Part shown: positions 44,055 to 53,694 of the stretch, one piece after another
How positions within the stretch are numbered: the stretch's first letter is position 1
Layout: each line of letters starts with the position of its first letter
DNA from: Anaerosporobacter mobilis DSM 15930
GTDB taxonomy: Bacteria; Bacillota; Clostridia; Lachnospirales; Lachnospiraceae
Length of the DNA stretch: 64,000 bases
Direction: 5' to 3'
NCBI RefSeq assembly: GCF_900142955.1
Contig: NZ_FRCP01000006.1
Span: forward strand, 372,001-436,000
The notes under the pieces: model-generated
The model's database searches: none
Seen by the model: the letters and a program-made list of their open reading frames with translations, nothing else
Told to the model about the DNA's origin: nothing
Made by a program: the position numbers and the translations under genes

Positions 44055-47000
44055 CTACTTAACCGTAATAGTTGTTTTATAACTCTTAGTAACGCCATTT
44101 ATAGTTACTTTTGCCGTAATTGTTGCTTTACCTGCTTTCACCCCTGTTACTTTCCCTGTCTGAGAAGCTGTTGCAACAGACTTCTTTGATGAAGTATACG
44201 CAACCTTTGCCTCCTCTGCTTCAATAGGTAAATTAATACCAAGACTTGCTGTTTGCTTCACCGCTATTGTTTTCTTAGATACTGTTTGAATTTGTTCAAA
44301 TAGCGTAGCTACTACTTTTGAATTTGCTTTGGAAGGGAGTAATACATAACTTGAGCAATGCCTAATATCTATCGTGACATAACCATCTTTATCTACTGTA
44401 TAAACAACTTTACTTCCTTCTTCTAATCTTGCTTTATTCTTAAGCTTAGAACCTGTAGACGCTTTCTCATTGTAGTAATATAGGTAGACCTTCTTACCAG
44501 CCTCCATACCCTTGCTATCACCTACATATACACGTATAGATGCTGCACTCGGTAGGATTCCACTATGTTTGAAATCAAGTATGATACCTTGTTTTCTAGT
44601 AGAAGAAGATATATATTGTTGAAGTGATTCATTCACCTTACTATTATCAACTATCTTACCGAATAGAATTGCGGTATTCATGTCTGTCACTTTCTTGTTT
44701 GATTTATTCAGTGTCTCTCCATCAAAGTTCCATGAATACATTACTTTACCCGCTTCATTCGTGATAGTTATGGCAAGATTCTTCTTACTTGTTTTTGCCT
44801 TACTAATAACTGATTTTGGAAGATTCAACTCGTTGATTGCAATCGCATTATTATCTGATACACTTGTTGGAATTGCCACAATTACCTCTAATTTGTTTAT
44901 CCCAGCACGATCTAATTGCTTGTTCATCTCAGTCGAAGCAATATTTACAGTTACTTGTACGGGAACTTCTTTAGAAGCATTCTTTGCTGCCTCTAATATA
45001 GCCTTCTCCATCAACTCTGCTTTGATTGTACTAGTACCCTCTGTAGTTATAATCAATGGGCTGTCTATTGTAACTTGCACTTTAATTGCTTTTACTTCTC
45101 CTGTTGTAGCATCATAAGTAATGATTGTCTTTGCCTCAACAGGATTGTTATTCACATCTAATTCTGTTGTAACCGCTGTAATTGTCTTCGTATTGTTTTC
45201 TTTATCAATTGTCACAGACGTTGAACCATTACCCGTATTGGTATTATTATCTGTAGCCCCTGAAGAGCTGCCACCTTCATTGCTTGATCCGCTCTTAACA
45301 AGAATGATTTCTGAACGGTCACGAACACGTAATCTTTCTCCATCCGGATCATAAGAAACTAAACCAACTGCGGAAATAGTATTCCCTACTTTAGCAAAGC
45401 TCTCTAAAGCTTTACTTGTGCTATCGGAGTATAGTATATAACCATCGATAAATACTCTAGCCTCTACACCAGAACTATCTTTAACCATAAGTGTTTCAAC
45501 AACGTCATTCTTAAGGATTACGTCTGTGATAACCCCTTCTACCTTAACAAGCTTACCACCGTTGCTTTCATAATTCATTGCTTCTTTTGTTGTCACCTTA
45601 GTAGGCGCAATCTCGTCCTTCTTCTCATCAACTACCTTAGCTGTGATTACTCTTAATTCTTTATCTCCTAGATATTGATCAAGTGCTCCAACCACTTGTA
45701 CTTTCTGTCCTACTTCAATTAGTCCCTCGTTAATCGGGAAGATGTTAATACCACCTGTTTCATCTTGAATATAGATGGTATCAAAGAATGCATTACCTGA
45801 TACCGTACCAGCCGTAACAGTTCCTTCTACACAATAGATCTCACCCATCTCACCTTTTCTTGCTTCGAAGATGCTTGTGATATCCATCTGTTTCTTAACT
45901 GTGTTCATGATATTAACTATTACATTCTTATTGATATAAGGTAAATCCCACATATTATCTTGTTCAGCCTTCACTTCAAAATCCGACATAAAAACTGTAC
46001 TCGATACGAATACATTACCACCACCAGTTAAACTTTCTCTTGCTAGTAGAATGGCATTTCCTTTTTGTATTTCTACATAATTATTGTCTAAGCTCTTACT
46101 ATCAATAGAGTATGTTGTTTCATGGCCTTTTACGATATATTCTGCTTTTCCATCTGCAATGGCGTTCTCATCTAATAATACGGTACAACCACTGTATGCA
46201 CTGTATTTTTGTCCCTCTACTACTCCCTTTGTATAAGCAGATTCTGTGTTGTAATCGGTAGGATATAGACGATATGCTTGCCCACCATTACTTACATCAT
46301 CCATGGCCTCATCGCTGTTTATCCGTGTTGTTGCTCCAATATACGATAGCAACTTATTCTGTTGTGTTGATGTCTGACCATCTGAAGTATCCTGATAATC
46401 TGCAATACCACATACAATCAATTCCCCTCCACGGTCTGTATATTCTTTCACTAATTCTAGGAATTCGTCTTCATAATGACTAACTGTATATGCTCCTGCA
46501 TTGGCTGTCCCTGTCTTTTTCGCTGGTGCAGAGATAATTAACAGATCACAGCTCTCTAAGATCTCTTTTGTCATCTTCTCCTTAACAATTGTTACCTTTA
46601 CATTCTCATCGGAGGCAATCTTAGTGAAGTTCCCCATGTTAGCACCATAATATCCCGTTACATAATCATTGCTATGTGTACCATCAATTACTACATTTGT
46701 AACCATACTTGGAGCTACATAAGTTAACTGTAAAACGCCCTTATACACTTTATCCACGCCATTAAGTGTTGCATTCACTGTAACATTAATCGTTACTCCA
46801 CCTGTACCATTGTGGGTATAATGAAAGCTATACTCCTTCGTACCATAAGCTGGAACACTCGTTAATCCAGCTTTGTTTAAGTCCACTGTATGGATTACTT
46901 TGTCGTCAGCCGAAAATTCAATTGCATTCACCTCTAAATCTGTAGCTTCATTGTTGTATAGACCTAGATTTACATCTAAAGCCTCATCTTTGATTGGTAA

Positions 47001-50000
47001 TGCAGCCGTAGTTGAAACAGCTGAAATACCAACTGCCTCTACTTTGCCTATCCAAACAGGTGCAGTAACTGCTGTATTCTTATCTGGTTGCGTTACACGA
47101 ATATAATAGTAGGAATAATCCGCTGGTAAATCGAATTCTACATCAGCGACATTAGTGGTTACATTTTGTGTCGCTATACTTAAACCACCATTAACGATTA
47201 CTTCAACTTTACCAATAGAGGCATCTGTTGGATCCTTTAATGATACCTTGATATTCGCACTGTCTGGAGTTTGATCAAGGATAGTACCCATGGCTTCTCC
47301 ATTCAACGTATATTGAATCTCAAGATCGTTATCTTCAGTTGCATACGTTCTCATGTTTCTAAGTGCATCGTATACATTTTCTCTTGTTAAACTATCCGCT
47401 AATACTACCGTTCTACCAGTATTCGCATCCCCCCAGTAACCTTTGTGGTTATCTTGGTTGTTTGTTGGTGCTACATGCCAACCTTTATCAAGAGCACGTG
47501 TATAATACTCATAAGATGGAAAGTATCCATCACTTCCAATTGCGCCTTCCCCATTACCAACTTCGATAAGAGATATTAAGCTATCGATATCTTCATCATA
47601 ATGAGCAAAATCACTGAAATCACCAAATGTTGTTCCCGGATGGTTAAATTGACTGATCGAACCAGTATCTGTCTTTAATGTTGTATAATAATTGCTAAGT
47701 GCCGTTGAATAGGTTGTGTAATCTTTTTGTGTACGGCTTTGGAAACCAGCTGTGTTAAAGGTATTCATATGTCCAAGTCCGTTAGACCAAGTCATCTCAT
47801 AACCATAGAGGCCAACGAAGCTAGAGTCCGTATATTTATCAGCTAAATCGTGTCCCTCTACCCATTCGGTACTCATAGAGCCATCTAGGATAGTCGCTTT
47901 ATCCGCATTATCAAATGAATTAGAGTGATCTGTTATCGCTAAGAAATCAATTTGTTTTGCAGTATTCTTCGCATATTCAAATGCCTGATCACAAGTACCT
48001 GCTCCATCTGAGTATGCTGTATGTGCATGCAGTTGCCCAAAGTATATATTGTAATTCTCATTCTCACGTAAGGTATAATTACATGTTGTGGTCTCACTAT
48101 CTTTACATCCTTCTAAAACTGCTTTTGTAAGTATTGTGGCTGGCAATACATCAAGTGATATCTTCACATCTGGATTATAATTCAACCATGTTGCTCCGTT
48201 ATCCATAGAATACTTAATGGTCACATTCTCTGTTGCACATGTTAAGGAGACTTTCGTTCCAATTGTTCTTGCTCCACCGTTTGGACTTGCCTTTACTGGT
48301 GCTACTTGCTCGTGCGTATATCCATAAGTGATGGATACGCTATCAAGCAAACCATCTTTCTTTGCATAAGCAGTTACTGTTGCTGGCAATTCTTTAAATG
48401 TTGGTTTGTTCGCTGGATCATAAACTTCATAGGAAACGCCATCGAAAGAATAATAAATGGTCGCACCTACTGTTGAAGTTGTTATGCTAATCTCTTCTCC
48501 AAGACGAGCTTCTCCCGCATCTGGTGTTATATCCGGATAGTGCACAATATTATTTGCTACGATCGGACTTCCTGTAATGGATATCTCATTCAAATAGTTG
48601 GTTCCACTACTTCCAATTGTGGTATTACCAATTGAAACAGTATCCGCAACTTGAATTCTAATATAGAGTTTGGATGCATTATTCGCTCCACTTGGCATCG
48701 TTACAGCGAATTTTTCATACGTACTATCTGTAGTAATGGATTTTTTTCCTGCGCTAGAGAAAGCCACACCATCTGTACTATATAATATTTCAAAGTTCTT
48801 TGGTCCTGATTTCGATCCTTTCATGGAGTAACTCAATTTGATATTACCAAGTAGTTCACTATCTAGTACAAGTTCATAGTAATCACCTTTCGTACTGCCC
48901 TTTGTCCCAAGATAATAGTTTGTACTACCTGTGGAGGTACTGGTTGTTGAGATTACTGGGATTTTCCCTGATGAGTGTGTAAGATAAGCCTCCTTATTCA
49001 GGTAGTCATTTGATGTATATTTGTCAGCATAAACGGTGGGAGATGTAATCTCACCTGTACCCGCCCAACTAGCAATTGGTAAGGTAATAGACGTATCTAC
49101 CGTTGATCCATCCGCATTCATGGCTATATAATCAGTAGATGCACCATTTCTTACTTGATAGGTAGCATTATACTTTGACCAGGCGCAATATAGATTTACC
49201 ACACTCCCCTCTGCAATTCCATCTGGTAAGAGAGCACCTTTAAATAATGTAGTAGATCCTGTTGCATCCGTAATTGTTGTTGCACCTGTTGCGTTATAAG
49301 CTCCTATTGTAACATTCTTAATTAGGATATATTCTGATAGATAACGGTCTCCACCCTTTTGTAACTGCCCTATTGTAAGTTCTTGTGGTTTGAATAAGGT
49401 TACCTCCCCTACTTTCTCCACTTTACTTACACCAGAGATTTGACGAACACCACCATTCGTACCAATGGTACCTGTTACTAAAACAATATCACCTGTTTTA
49501 TAGGTATTTGTAAAGTCATAGATTTGAAGACCCATAATTTGATCGTTAATAACATCTTGTAATATAACACTATTAATACTATTGGCATTATTATATACAT
49601 TGCCAAATTGGTAAGCTACTTGGCCAATTACAGTAACGCTACCACCAGCTGTATCACTATAGATGTCTGCTATACTCTTAGCACTATACTTCTCGATCAT
49701 TTCCTTAGATATCGGATCAACTACACCTGTTAAATCATCTTTGTCATTTTCTTGGTCTCCGCCACCTTCTGGGGCATCTGCCGTCTTGACGATATCACTA
49801 GCCTGTACAATACGAAGTTGTAAACTATTATAATAACCAACTACCGCATCTAACTTAACGGTTGCGTTCCCTTCGATTCCAGTAATAGCAGGAATTTTGT
49901 AGATATTCGTCAAACTATCCCCTTGTTTTAAGGTTGTGTTTCCATTTGTATTAATTGCCCCTATAACTGCATCTTTAATATGAACACGACGTCCTTCATA

Positions 50001-51272
50001 CGTATTCGGATTCGCTAACAGTTCCGCAATTGTTGCGTCCGTAGAATATAACGCATTCCCGCTAGATTGGACAGTATATGTAACGGAGGTTAATTGTTCT
50101 AGTCCATTAAAGGTCCCCTTAATGCCTATTGCACTTACCTTGTCACCAATCTTAATATCACTTGGAGCAGTACTAAGATATAGATTGATACCAGCTGTAC
50201 CGTCTTCAATGTAGACATTCTTTCCATCTATAAAATTAACTACACCCTCTACCCTGACTTTCTCTGTACCATCTGCTTTATTCCTAGCGTCTGCAACTGG
50301 GATTGTTGTAGCTTCTTTTGTATAATACTTATAAGCAGAATATGTACTCTTCTTACCATCTACCTCTGCATAAGTTGAGATTGTAAATTCTGTATGGTCA
50401 TCATCAGCACCGTAATCAGCTAATGTAAATGGTCCTGTATACTGGGAATAATCAACTTGGTCATTTACTTGCATCATAATAGCTGCTCCAGATGCAGCCA
50501 TGGTTTCCTCTGTTACAGACTCCGAATATAATGTGATTTGTGCTGATGGATCTACAACCGTTTCACTTTCATAAGTAGCAGTTACAGGTTGTACTGCAAC
50601 TGGCACGTATCCGTCAATTGGAGTTCCTGAAAGAGTGATTGAACCTATATTCGTAACTCCACCTGCGGCGGCGGCTTCATCTGCGGCATAGCTGCCTGTT
50701 CCTGCACGAACAGAGATATTGGTTGTGGTTATCATTCTTATGTGCAAACTAGCAATATCACTGATTTCTACTGGTAAGCTGTATGTTTTTTCAACCGTAT
50801 AGGAATTAGTTGCTCGGAATGCAGAACCATCAATTGTAGTCCATATAGTACCATCAAAACTGTACTGCACTTCAAAATCTCTTACTCCAGTGTTAGATGA
50901 TCTAGGGTAAAAGGAAATTGTATAATTCTCATATCCACTAGCCGGAAACCGAAAACTCCAATAATCCCCAGATCCCCAGCCAGTTGCATTCATTGTGTTT
51001 GCATTCTTGTTTATGTTTACTGAATACTTACCTGGCACGCTGGTATCTATGCTTACACCGCTTTGCCCATCTGTATATGGTAATGACTTAGGGAACTCGA
51101 TCGTCCCTGTCGTCTCATCTGTAGTTGCTCCGAATTTTAATGAAGCAATATTCAACCTCGCCGCCTCTTCTGCATAACTGCTTGAAGCTGGAACCACAGA
51201 TAATACTGTAGTCACAACCATAACCAATGCTAATAATAATGCCATTGGCTTCTTTGCTGCATGTTTTAACAT
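44055..51272 (-). CDS. Giant secreted multidomain protein with PHP phosphoesterase domain
   Basis: 2405 aa. Signal peptide PMALLLALVMVVTTVLSVVP...SYAEE. Approximate order: beta-sandwich (33-190), OB-fold-like modules (325-490 and 510-690), a second beta-sandwich (727-900), two chitobiase/FN3-like Ig repeats (914-1060), PHP/CehA-type metallohydrolase (1074-1330) with HAHTAYSDG, DFLAITDHS and QFNHPG, an Ig-like module (1410-1510), a ThuA/GATase-like alpha/beta domain (1524-1780), two more OB-fold modules (1797-1985), a Ser/Gly/Asn linker (1990-2012), and a C-terminal Big2 domain (2332-2405). No LPXTG or SLH. Likely an extracellular phosphoesterase or nuclease. ATG 51270-51272 has AAGGAGG. Confidence 0.8.
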   Translation of the reverse strand: MLKHAAKKPMALLLALVMVVTTVLSVVPASSSYAEEAARLNIASLKFGATTDETTGTIEFPKSLPYTDGQSGVSIDTSVPGKYSVNINKNANTMNATGWGSGDYWSFRFPASGYENYTISFYPRSSNTGVRDFEVQYSFDGTIWTTIDGSAFRATNSYTVEKTYSLPVEISDIASLHIRMITTTNISVRAGTGSYAADEAAAAGGVTNIGSITLSGTPIDGYVPVAVQPVTATYESETVVDPSAQITLYSESVTEETMAASGAAIMMQVNDQVDYSQYTGPFTLADYGADDDHTEFTISTYAEVDGKKSTYSAYKYYTKEATTIPVADARNKADGTEKVRVEGVVNFIDGKNVYIEDGTAGINLYLSTAPSDIKIGDKVSAIGIKGTFNGLEQLTSVTYTVQSSGNALYSTDATIAELLANPNTYEGRRVHIKDAVIGAINTNGNTTLKQGDSLTNIYKIPAITGIEGNATVKLDAVVGYYNSLQLRIVQASDIVKTADAPEGGGDQENDKDDLTGVVDPISKEMIEKYSAKSIADIYSDTAGGSVTVIGQVAYQFGNVYNNANSINSVILQDVINDQIMGLQIYDFTNTYKTGDIVLVTGTIGTNGGVRQISGVSKVEKVGEVTLFKPQELTIGQLQKGGDRYLSEYILIKNVTIGAYNATGATTITDATGSTTLFKGALLPDGIAEGSVVNLYCAWSKYNATYQVRNGASTDYIAMNADGSTVDTSITLPIASWAGTGEITSPTVYADKYTSNDYLNKEAYLTHSSGKIPVISTTSTSTGSTNYYLGTKGSTKGDYYELVLDSELLGNIKLSYSMKGSKSGPKNFEILYSTDGVAFSSAGKKSITTDSTYEKFAVTMPSGANNASKLYIRIQVADTVSIGNTTIGSSGTNYLNEISITGSPIVANNIVHYPDITPDAGEARLGEEISITTSTVGATIYYSFDGVSYEVYDPANKPTFKELPATVTAYAKKDGLLDSVSITYGYTHEQVAPVKASPNGGARTIGTKVSLTCATENVTIKYSMDNGATWLNYNPDVKISLDVLPATILTKAVLEGCKDSETTTCNYTLRENENYNIYFGQLHAHTAYSDGAGTCDQAFEYAKNTAKQIDFLAITDHSNSFDNADKATILDGSMSTEWVEGHDLADKYTDSSFVGLYGYEMTWSNGLGHMNTFNTAGFQSRTQKDYTTYSTALSNYYTTLKTDTGSISQFNHPGTTFGDFSDFAHYDEDIDSLISLIEVGNGEGAIGSDGYFPSYEYYTRALDKGWHVAPTNNQDNHKGYWGDANTGRTVVLADSLTRENVYDALRNMRTYATEDNDLEIQYTLNGEAMGTILDQTPDSANIKVSLKDPTDASIGKVEVIVNGGLSIATQNVTTNVADVEFDLPADYSYYYIRVTQPDKNTAVTAPVWIGKVEAVGISAVSTTAALPIKDEALDVNLGLYNNEATDLEVNAIEFSADDKVIHTVDLNKAGLTSVPAYGTKEYSFHYTHNGTGGVTINVTVNATLNGVDKVYKGVLQLTYVAPSMVTNVVIDGTHSNDYVTGYYGANMGNFTKIASDENVKVTIVKEKMTKEILESCDLLIISAPAKKTGTANAGAYTVSHYEDEFLELVKEYTDRGGELIVCGIADYQDTSDGQTSTQQNKLLSYIGATTRINSDEAMDDVSNGGQAYRLYPTDYNTESAYTKGVVEGQKYSAYSGCTVLLDENAIADGKAEYIVKGHETTYSIDSKSLDNNYVEIQKGNAILLARESLTGGGNVFVSSTVFMSDFEVKAEQDNMWDLPYINKNVIVNIMNTVKKQMDITSIFEARKGEMGEIYCVEGTVTAGTVSGNAFFDTIYIQDETGGINIFPINEGLIEVGQKVQVVGALDQYLGDKELRVITAKVVDEKKDEIAPTKVTTKEAMNYESNGGKLVKVEGVITDVILKNDVVETLMVKDSSGVEARVFIDGYILYSDSTSKALESFAKVGNTISAVGLVSYDPDGERLRVRDRSEIILVKSGSSNEGGSSSGATDNNTNTGNGSTSVTIDKENNTKTITAVTTELDVNNNPVEAKTIITYDATTGEVKAIKVQVTIDSPLIITTEGTSTIKAELMEKAILEAAKNASKEVPVQVTVNIASTEMNKQLDRAGINKLEVIVAIPTSVSDNNAIAINELNLPKSVISKAKTSKKNLAITITNEAGKVMYSWNFDGETLNKSNKKVTDMNTAILFGKIVDNSKVNESLQQYISSSTRKQGIILDFKHSGILPSAASIRVYVGDSKGMEAGKKVYLYYYNEKASTGSKLKNKARLEEGSKVVYTVDKDGYVTIDIRHCSSYVLLPSKANSKVVATLFEQIQTVSKKTIAVKQTASLGINLPIEAEEAKVAYTSSKKSVATASQTGKVTGVKAGKATITAKVTINGVTKSYKTTITVK

Positions 51273-51540
51273 TCCTTGTCCTCCTTTTGAAAACATAGCT
51301 TATATTCCCTTTAGTACTTCATACATAATAACTGCCTACTATTCCACATGGATAAACGTTGTGTTAATTCACTGTTAAAATCTTACCAAACTCTTCAGAA
51401 TCTCCACTTGCGTCTAGCCACTATTAGACCTTCTATACTAATTTACTATTTTACTAAGAACAATATGTCCACATTCTTGCTAGAGTGTTAAACTTTTTTT
51501 GAATTCCTCTCTTTATTCATCGCATATAAGGTAACAATAG
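51273..51540. other. AT-rich upstream region of the giant gene
   Basis: About 270 bp without a gene. It should contain the promoter of the giant secreted protein gene, but I see only weak -10-like sequences and no clear operator. Confidence 0.4.
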
Positions 51541-51585
51541 AAAAAGAGACAATACCCATTCCTCAATCGAATGAATATTGTCTCT
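51541..51585 (-). terminator. Terminator of ABC exporter operon
   Basis: Minus-strand stem AGAGACAATA/TATTGTCTCT extended by ATTC/GAAT pairing, then TTTTTC; overlaps the end of the gene region by a few bases past the stop. Confidence 0.85.
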
Positions 51586-51589
51586 CTCC

Positions 51590-53683
51590 TTATTGTAACT
51601 GTAATTCGTATAGTTTCTTATAGATTCCGTCTTTTCCTAATAGCTCTTGATGCGTACCACTCTCTCGAATGCGTCCCTTATGCATAACCATAATTTGATC
51701 TGCATGCTGAATAGTAGATAAACGATGAGCAACCATAATTGTTGTTCGATTGGTCATTAGCTTCTCCAAAGCTTCTTGAATGAGCTGTTCCGTCTCCGTA
51801 TCAATATTAGCCGTCGCTTCATCCATAACAAGAATTCTTGGATTGAAGGCTAATGTCCTTGCGAAGGATAGCAATTGTCTTTGACCAGCTGATAAAGTTG
51901 CCCCTCTCTCTGTTACCGTTTCATCATATCCATGATGTAATCTCCGAATAAAGGAATCAGCATTCACATACTCTGCAGCTTCCTTAACCGTCTCATCGCT
52001 AATCTCTTCACTACGAAGACGTATATTACTCTTAATATCTCCTGTGAATATGAAGACATCTTGCTGTACTTGCCCGATTGCTGCCCTTAGCTGATCCGTA
52101 TTCAATGCTTTAATATTGACACCATCTATTAAGATTTCACCCTTTTGAATATCATAGTATCTACCTATTAGATTTAAGATAGAGGATTTACCTGCTCCCG
52201 TCGCCCCGACAAAGGCTACCTTTTGTCCTGGTTCTATAACAAAACTAACATCTTTAAGAATCCACTCTTCTCCAATGTAAGCAAACCAAACATTCTTAAA
52301 TTCAATACGACCTTTCATTTCTGGTAAGTCTAATGGTGTTTCAGGATTCACCACCACAATCTCTTCATCTAAGATTGTGAAAATCTTCTCTGCGGACGCC
52401 ATTGCGGATTGTAAGGTACTAAATTGTTCCGCAATCTCCTGAATCGGTTCGAAGAAGGAACCAATGTATTGGATAAATATATATAACGTACCAATTGATA
52501 AAATCCCGCTAAAGTATGAACTACCTCCAACCCAGATAATAATCACTAATGCTAAAACAGATAGCATATAGATTGCTGGTCTAAAGATAGCAAACACCAT
52601 CATCTCACGGTAATTGGCACGGTATAACTCTTTGCTTTTCCCTTCAAATTCCTTAAACTTTTCTTGTTCTTTTGCGAATATCTGAATTAATTTCATACCA
52701 GAAATATGTTCTGATAGATACGTATTAATAGCAGTTAACTTCGTTCTGGCAATACGATAGGTTGCTCTTGATATCTTCTTGAATAAGAAAGTTAAGAATA
52801 CAATGAATGGTAATAGTACAAAAGCATACATAGACATACGAACATTAATACTTAACATAACGACTGCAAGACCGATAATCTTCACTATATTCTTAAACAG
52901 TTTAACTAAAATATTCGTATACATCTCATTCAAAGCTTCCACGTCATTGGTAACCCTTGTCACGATACGTCCCACCGGGGTTACATCAAAGAATCGCAGA
53001 GAAAGCCTATGGATATGTTCAAACACTTCCTGTCTAATGTTATAGATAATATTCTGACCAGTTAATTGTAATAACCATGTCTGCAGAATATTACAGACAA
53101 AGCTTACGAGCAAGATAAGCAGATACACTACTACAATTTTCTTAATTCCATCAAAATCCCCTTTACGGACCTGTTTTAGTTCGTCTTTACTTAGTAACGT
53201 ACCTGTATATTCTTTTCCTTCAATGGTTACTTTAATGAATTCATCTTCTTGTGTTTCATGACTCACCTGAACGGATTCTACTAATTCTTTTGAACCTTCC
53301 ATTAGATTCTTCTGTACCTTTGAATCAACATTATCAAACATATAGTACTTCTCTTCATATAAAAACATTTGGTAATAGTTCTGTTTGTTAGCATCAGGGG
53401 AAGCATTCTTCACTCCGTCTTTGCTTAGATGGATTCCTCTATATGAGACTGCACCCTTGCTATCTGCGTCAACTTGAACGTAAGGACGGTTATAACCATC
53501 TATATAATCATCAATTGCATCTCCGACAAGGACTGGACGTAATAAATCAAATCCTGTAATTGCTAGAACCAAAGCAAATACAATTATAATTGTATGCCAG
53601 TAAGGTATTGCATAGCGAAGTAACCTTCGAAGTACATTTCCTTTCATCGATTTTTCATAATCTTCATCAATCTTCTGTTTCAT
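51590..53683 (-). CDS. ABC exporter half-transporter, catalytic subunit
   Basis: 697 aa. Six membrane helices plus ATPase: Walker A VGATGAGKSS, signature LSAGQRQLL, Walker B ILVMDEATANID with the catalytic Glu. About 100 residues (positions 70-175) between the first two helices form an extra extracytoplasmic domain, not usual in this family. Pairs with the next subunit as a heterodimer of LmrCD/BmrCD/TM287-288 type, exporting drugs, peptides or lipids. AGGAGGTGA directly upstream, 11 nt after the partner gene. Confidence 0.9.
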   Translation of the reverse strand: MKQKIDEDYEKSMKGNVLRRLLRYAIPYWHTIIIVFALVLAITGFDLLRPVLVGDAIDDYIDGYNRPYVQVDADSKGAVSYRGIHLSKDGVKNASPDANKQNYYQMFLYEEKYYMFDNVDSKVQKNLMEGSKELVESVQVSHETQEDEFIKVTIEGKEYTGTLLSKDELKQVRKGDFDGIKKIVVVYLLILLVSFVCNILQTWLLQLTGQNIIYNIRQEVFEHIHRLSLRFFDVTPVGRIVTRVTNDVEALNEMYTNILVKLFKNIVKIIGLAVVMLSINVRMSMYAFVLLPFIVFLTFLFKKISRATYRIARTKLTAINTYLSEHISGMKLIQIFAKEQEKFKEFEGKSKELYRANYREMMVFAIFRPAIYMLSVLALVIIIWVGGSSYFSGILSIGTLYIFIQYIGSFFEPIQEIAEQFSTLQSAMASAEKIFTILDEEIVVVNPETPLDLPEMKGRIEFKNVWFAYIGEEWILKDVSFVIEPGQKVAFVGATGAGKSSILNLIGRYYDIQKGEILIDGVNIKALNTDQLRAAIGQVQQDVFIFTGDIKSNIRLRSEEISDETVKEAAEYVNADSFIRRLHHGYDETVTERGATLSAGQRQLLSFARTLAFNPRILVMDEATANIDTETEQLIQEALEKLMTNRTTIMVAHRLSTIQHADQIMVMHKGRIRESGTHQELLGKDGIYKKLYELQLQ

Positions 53684-53694
53684 AAGGTCACCTC

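Noticed and set aside
44680..45117. 145-aa plus-strand open frame
   Set aside because: Antisense shadow of the giant protein gene; low-complexity composition.
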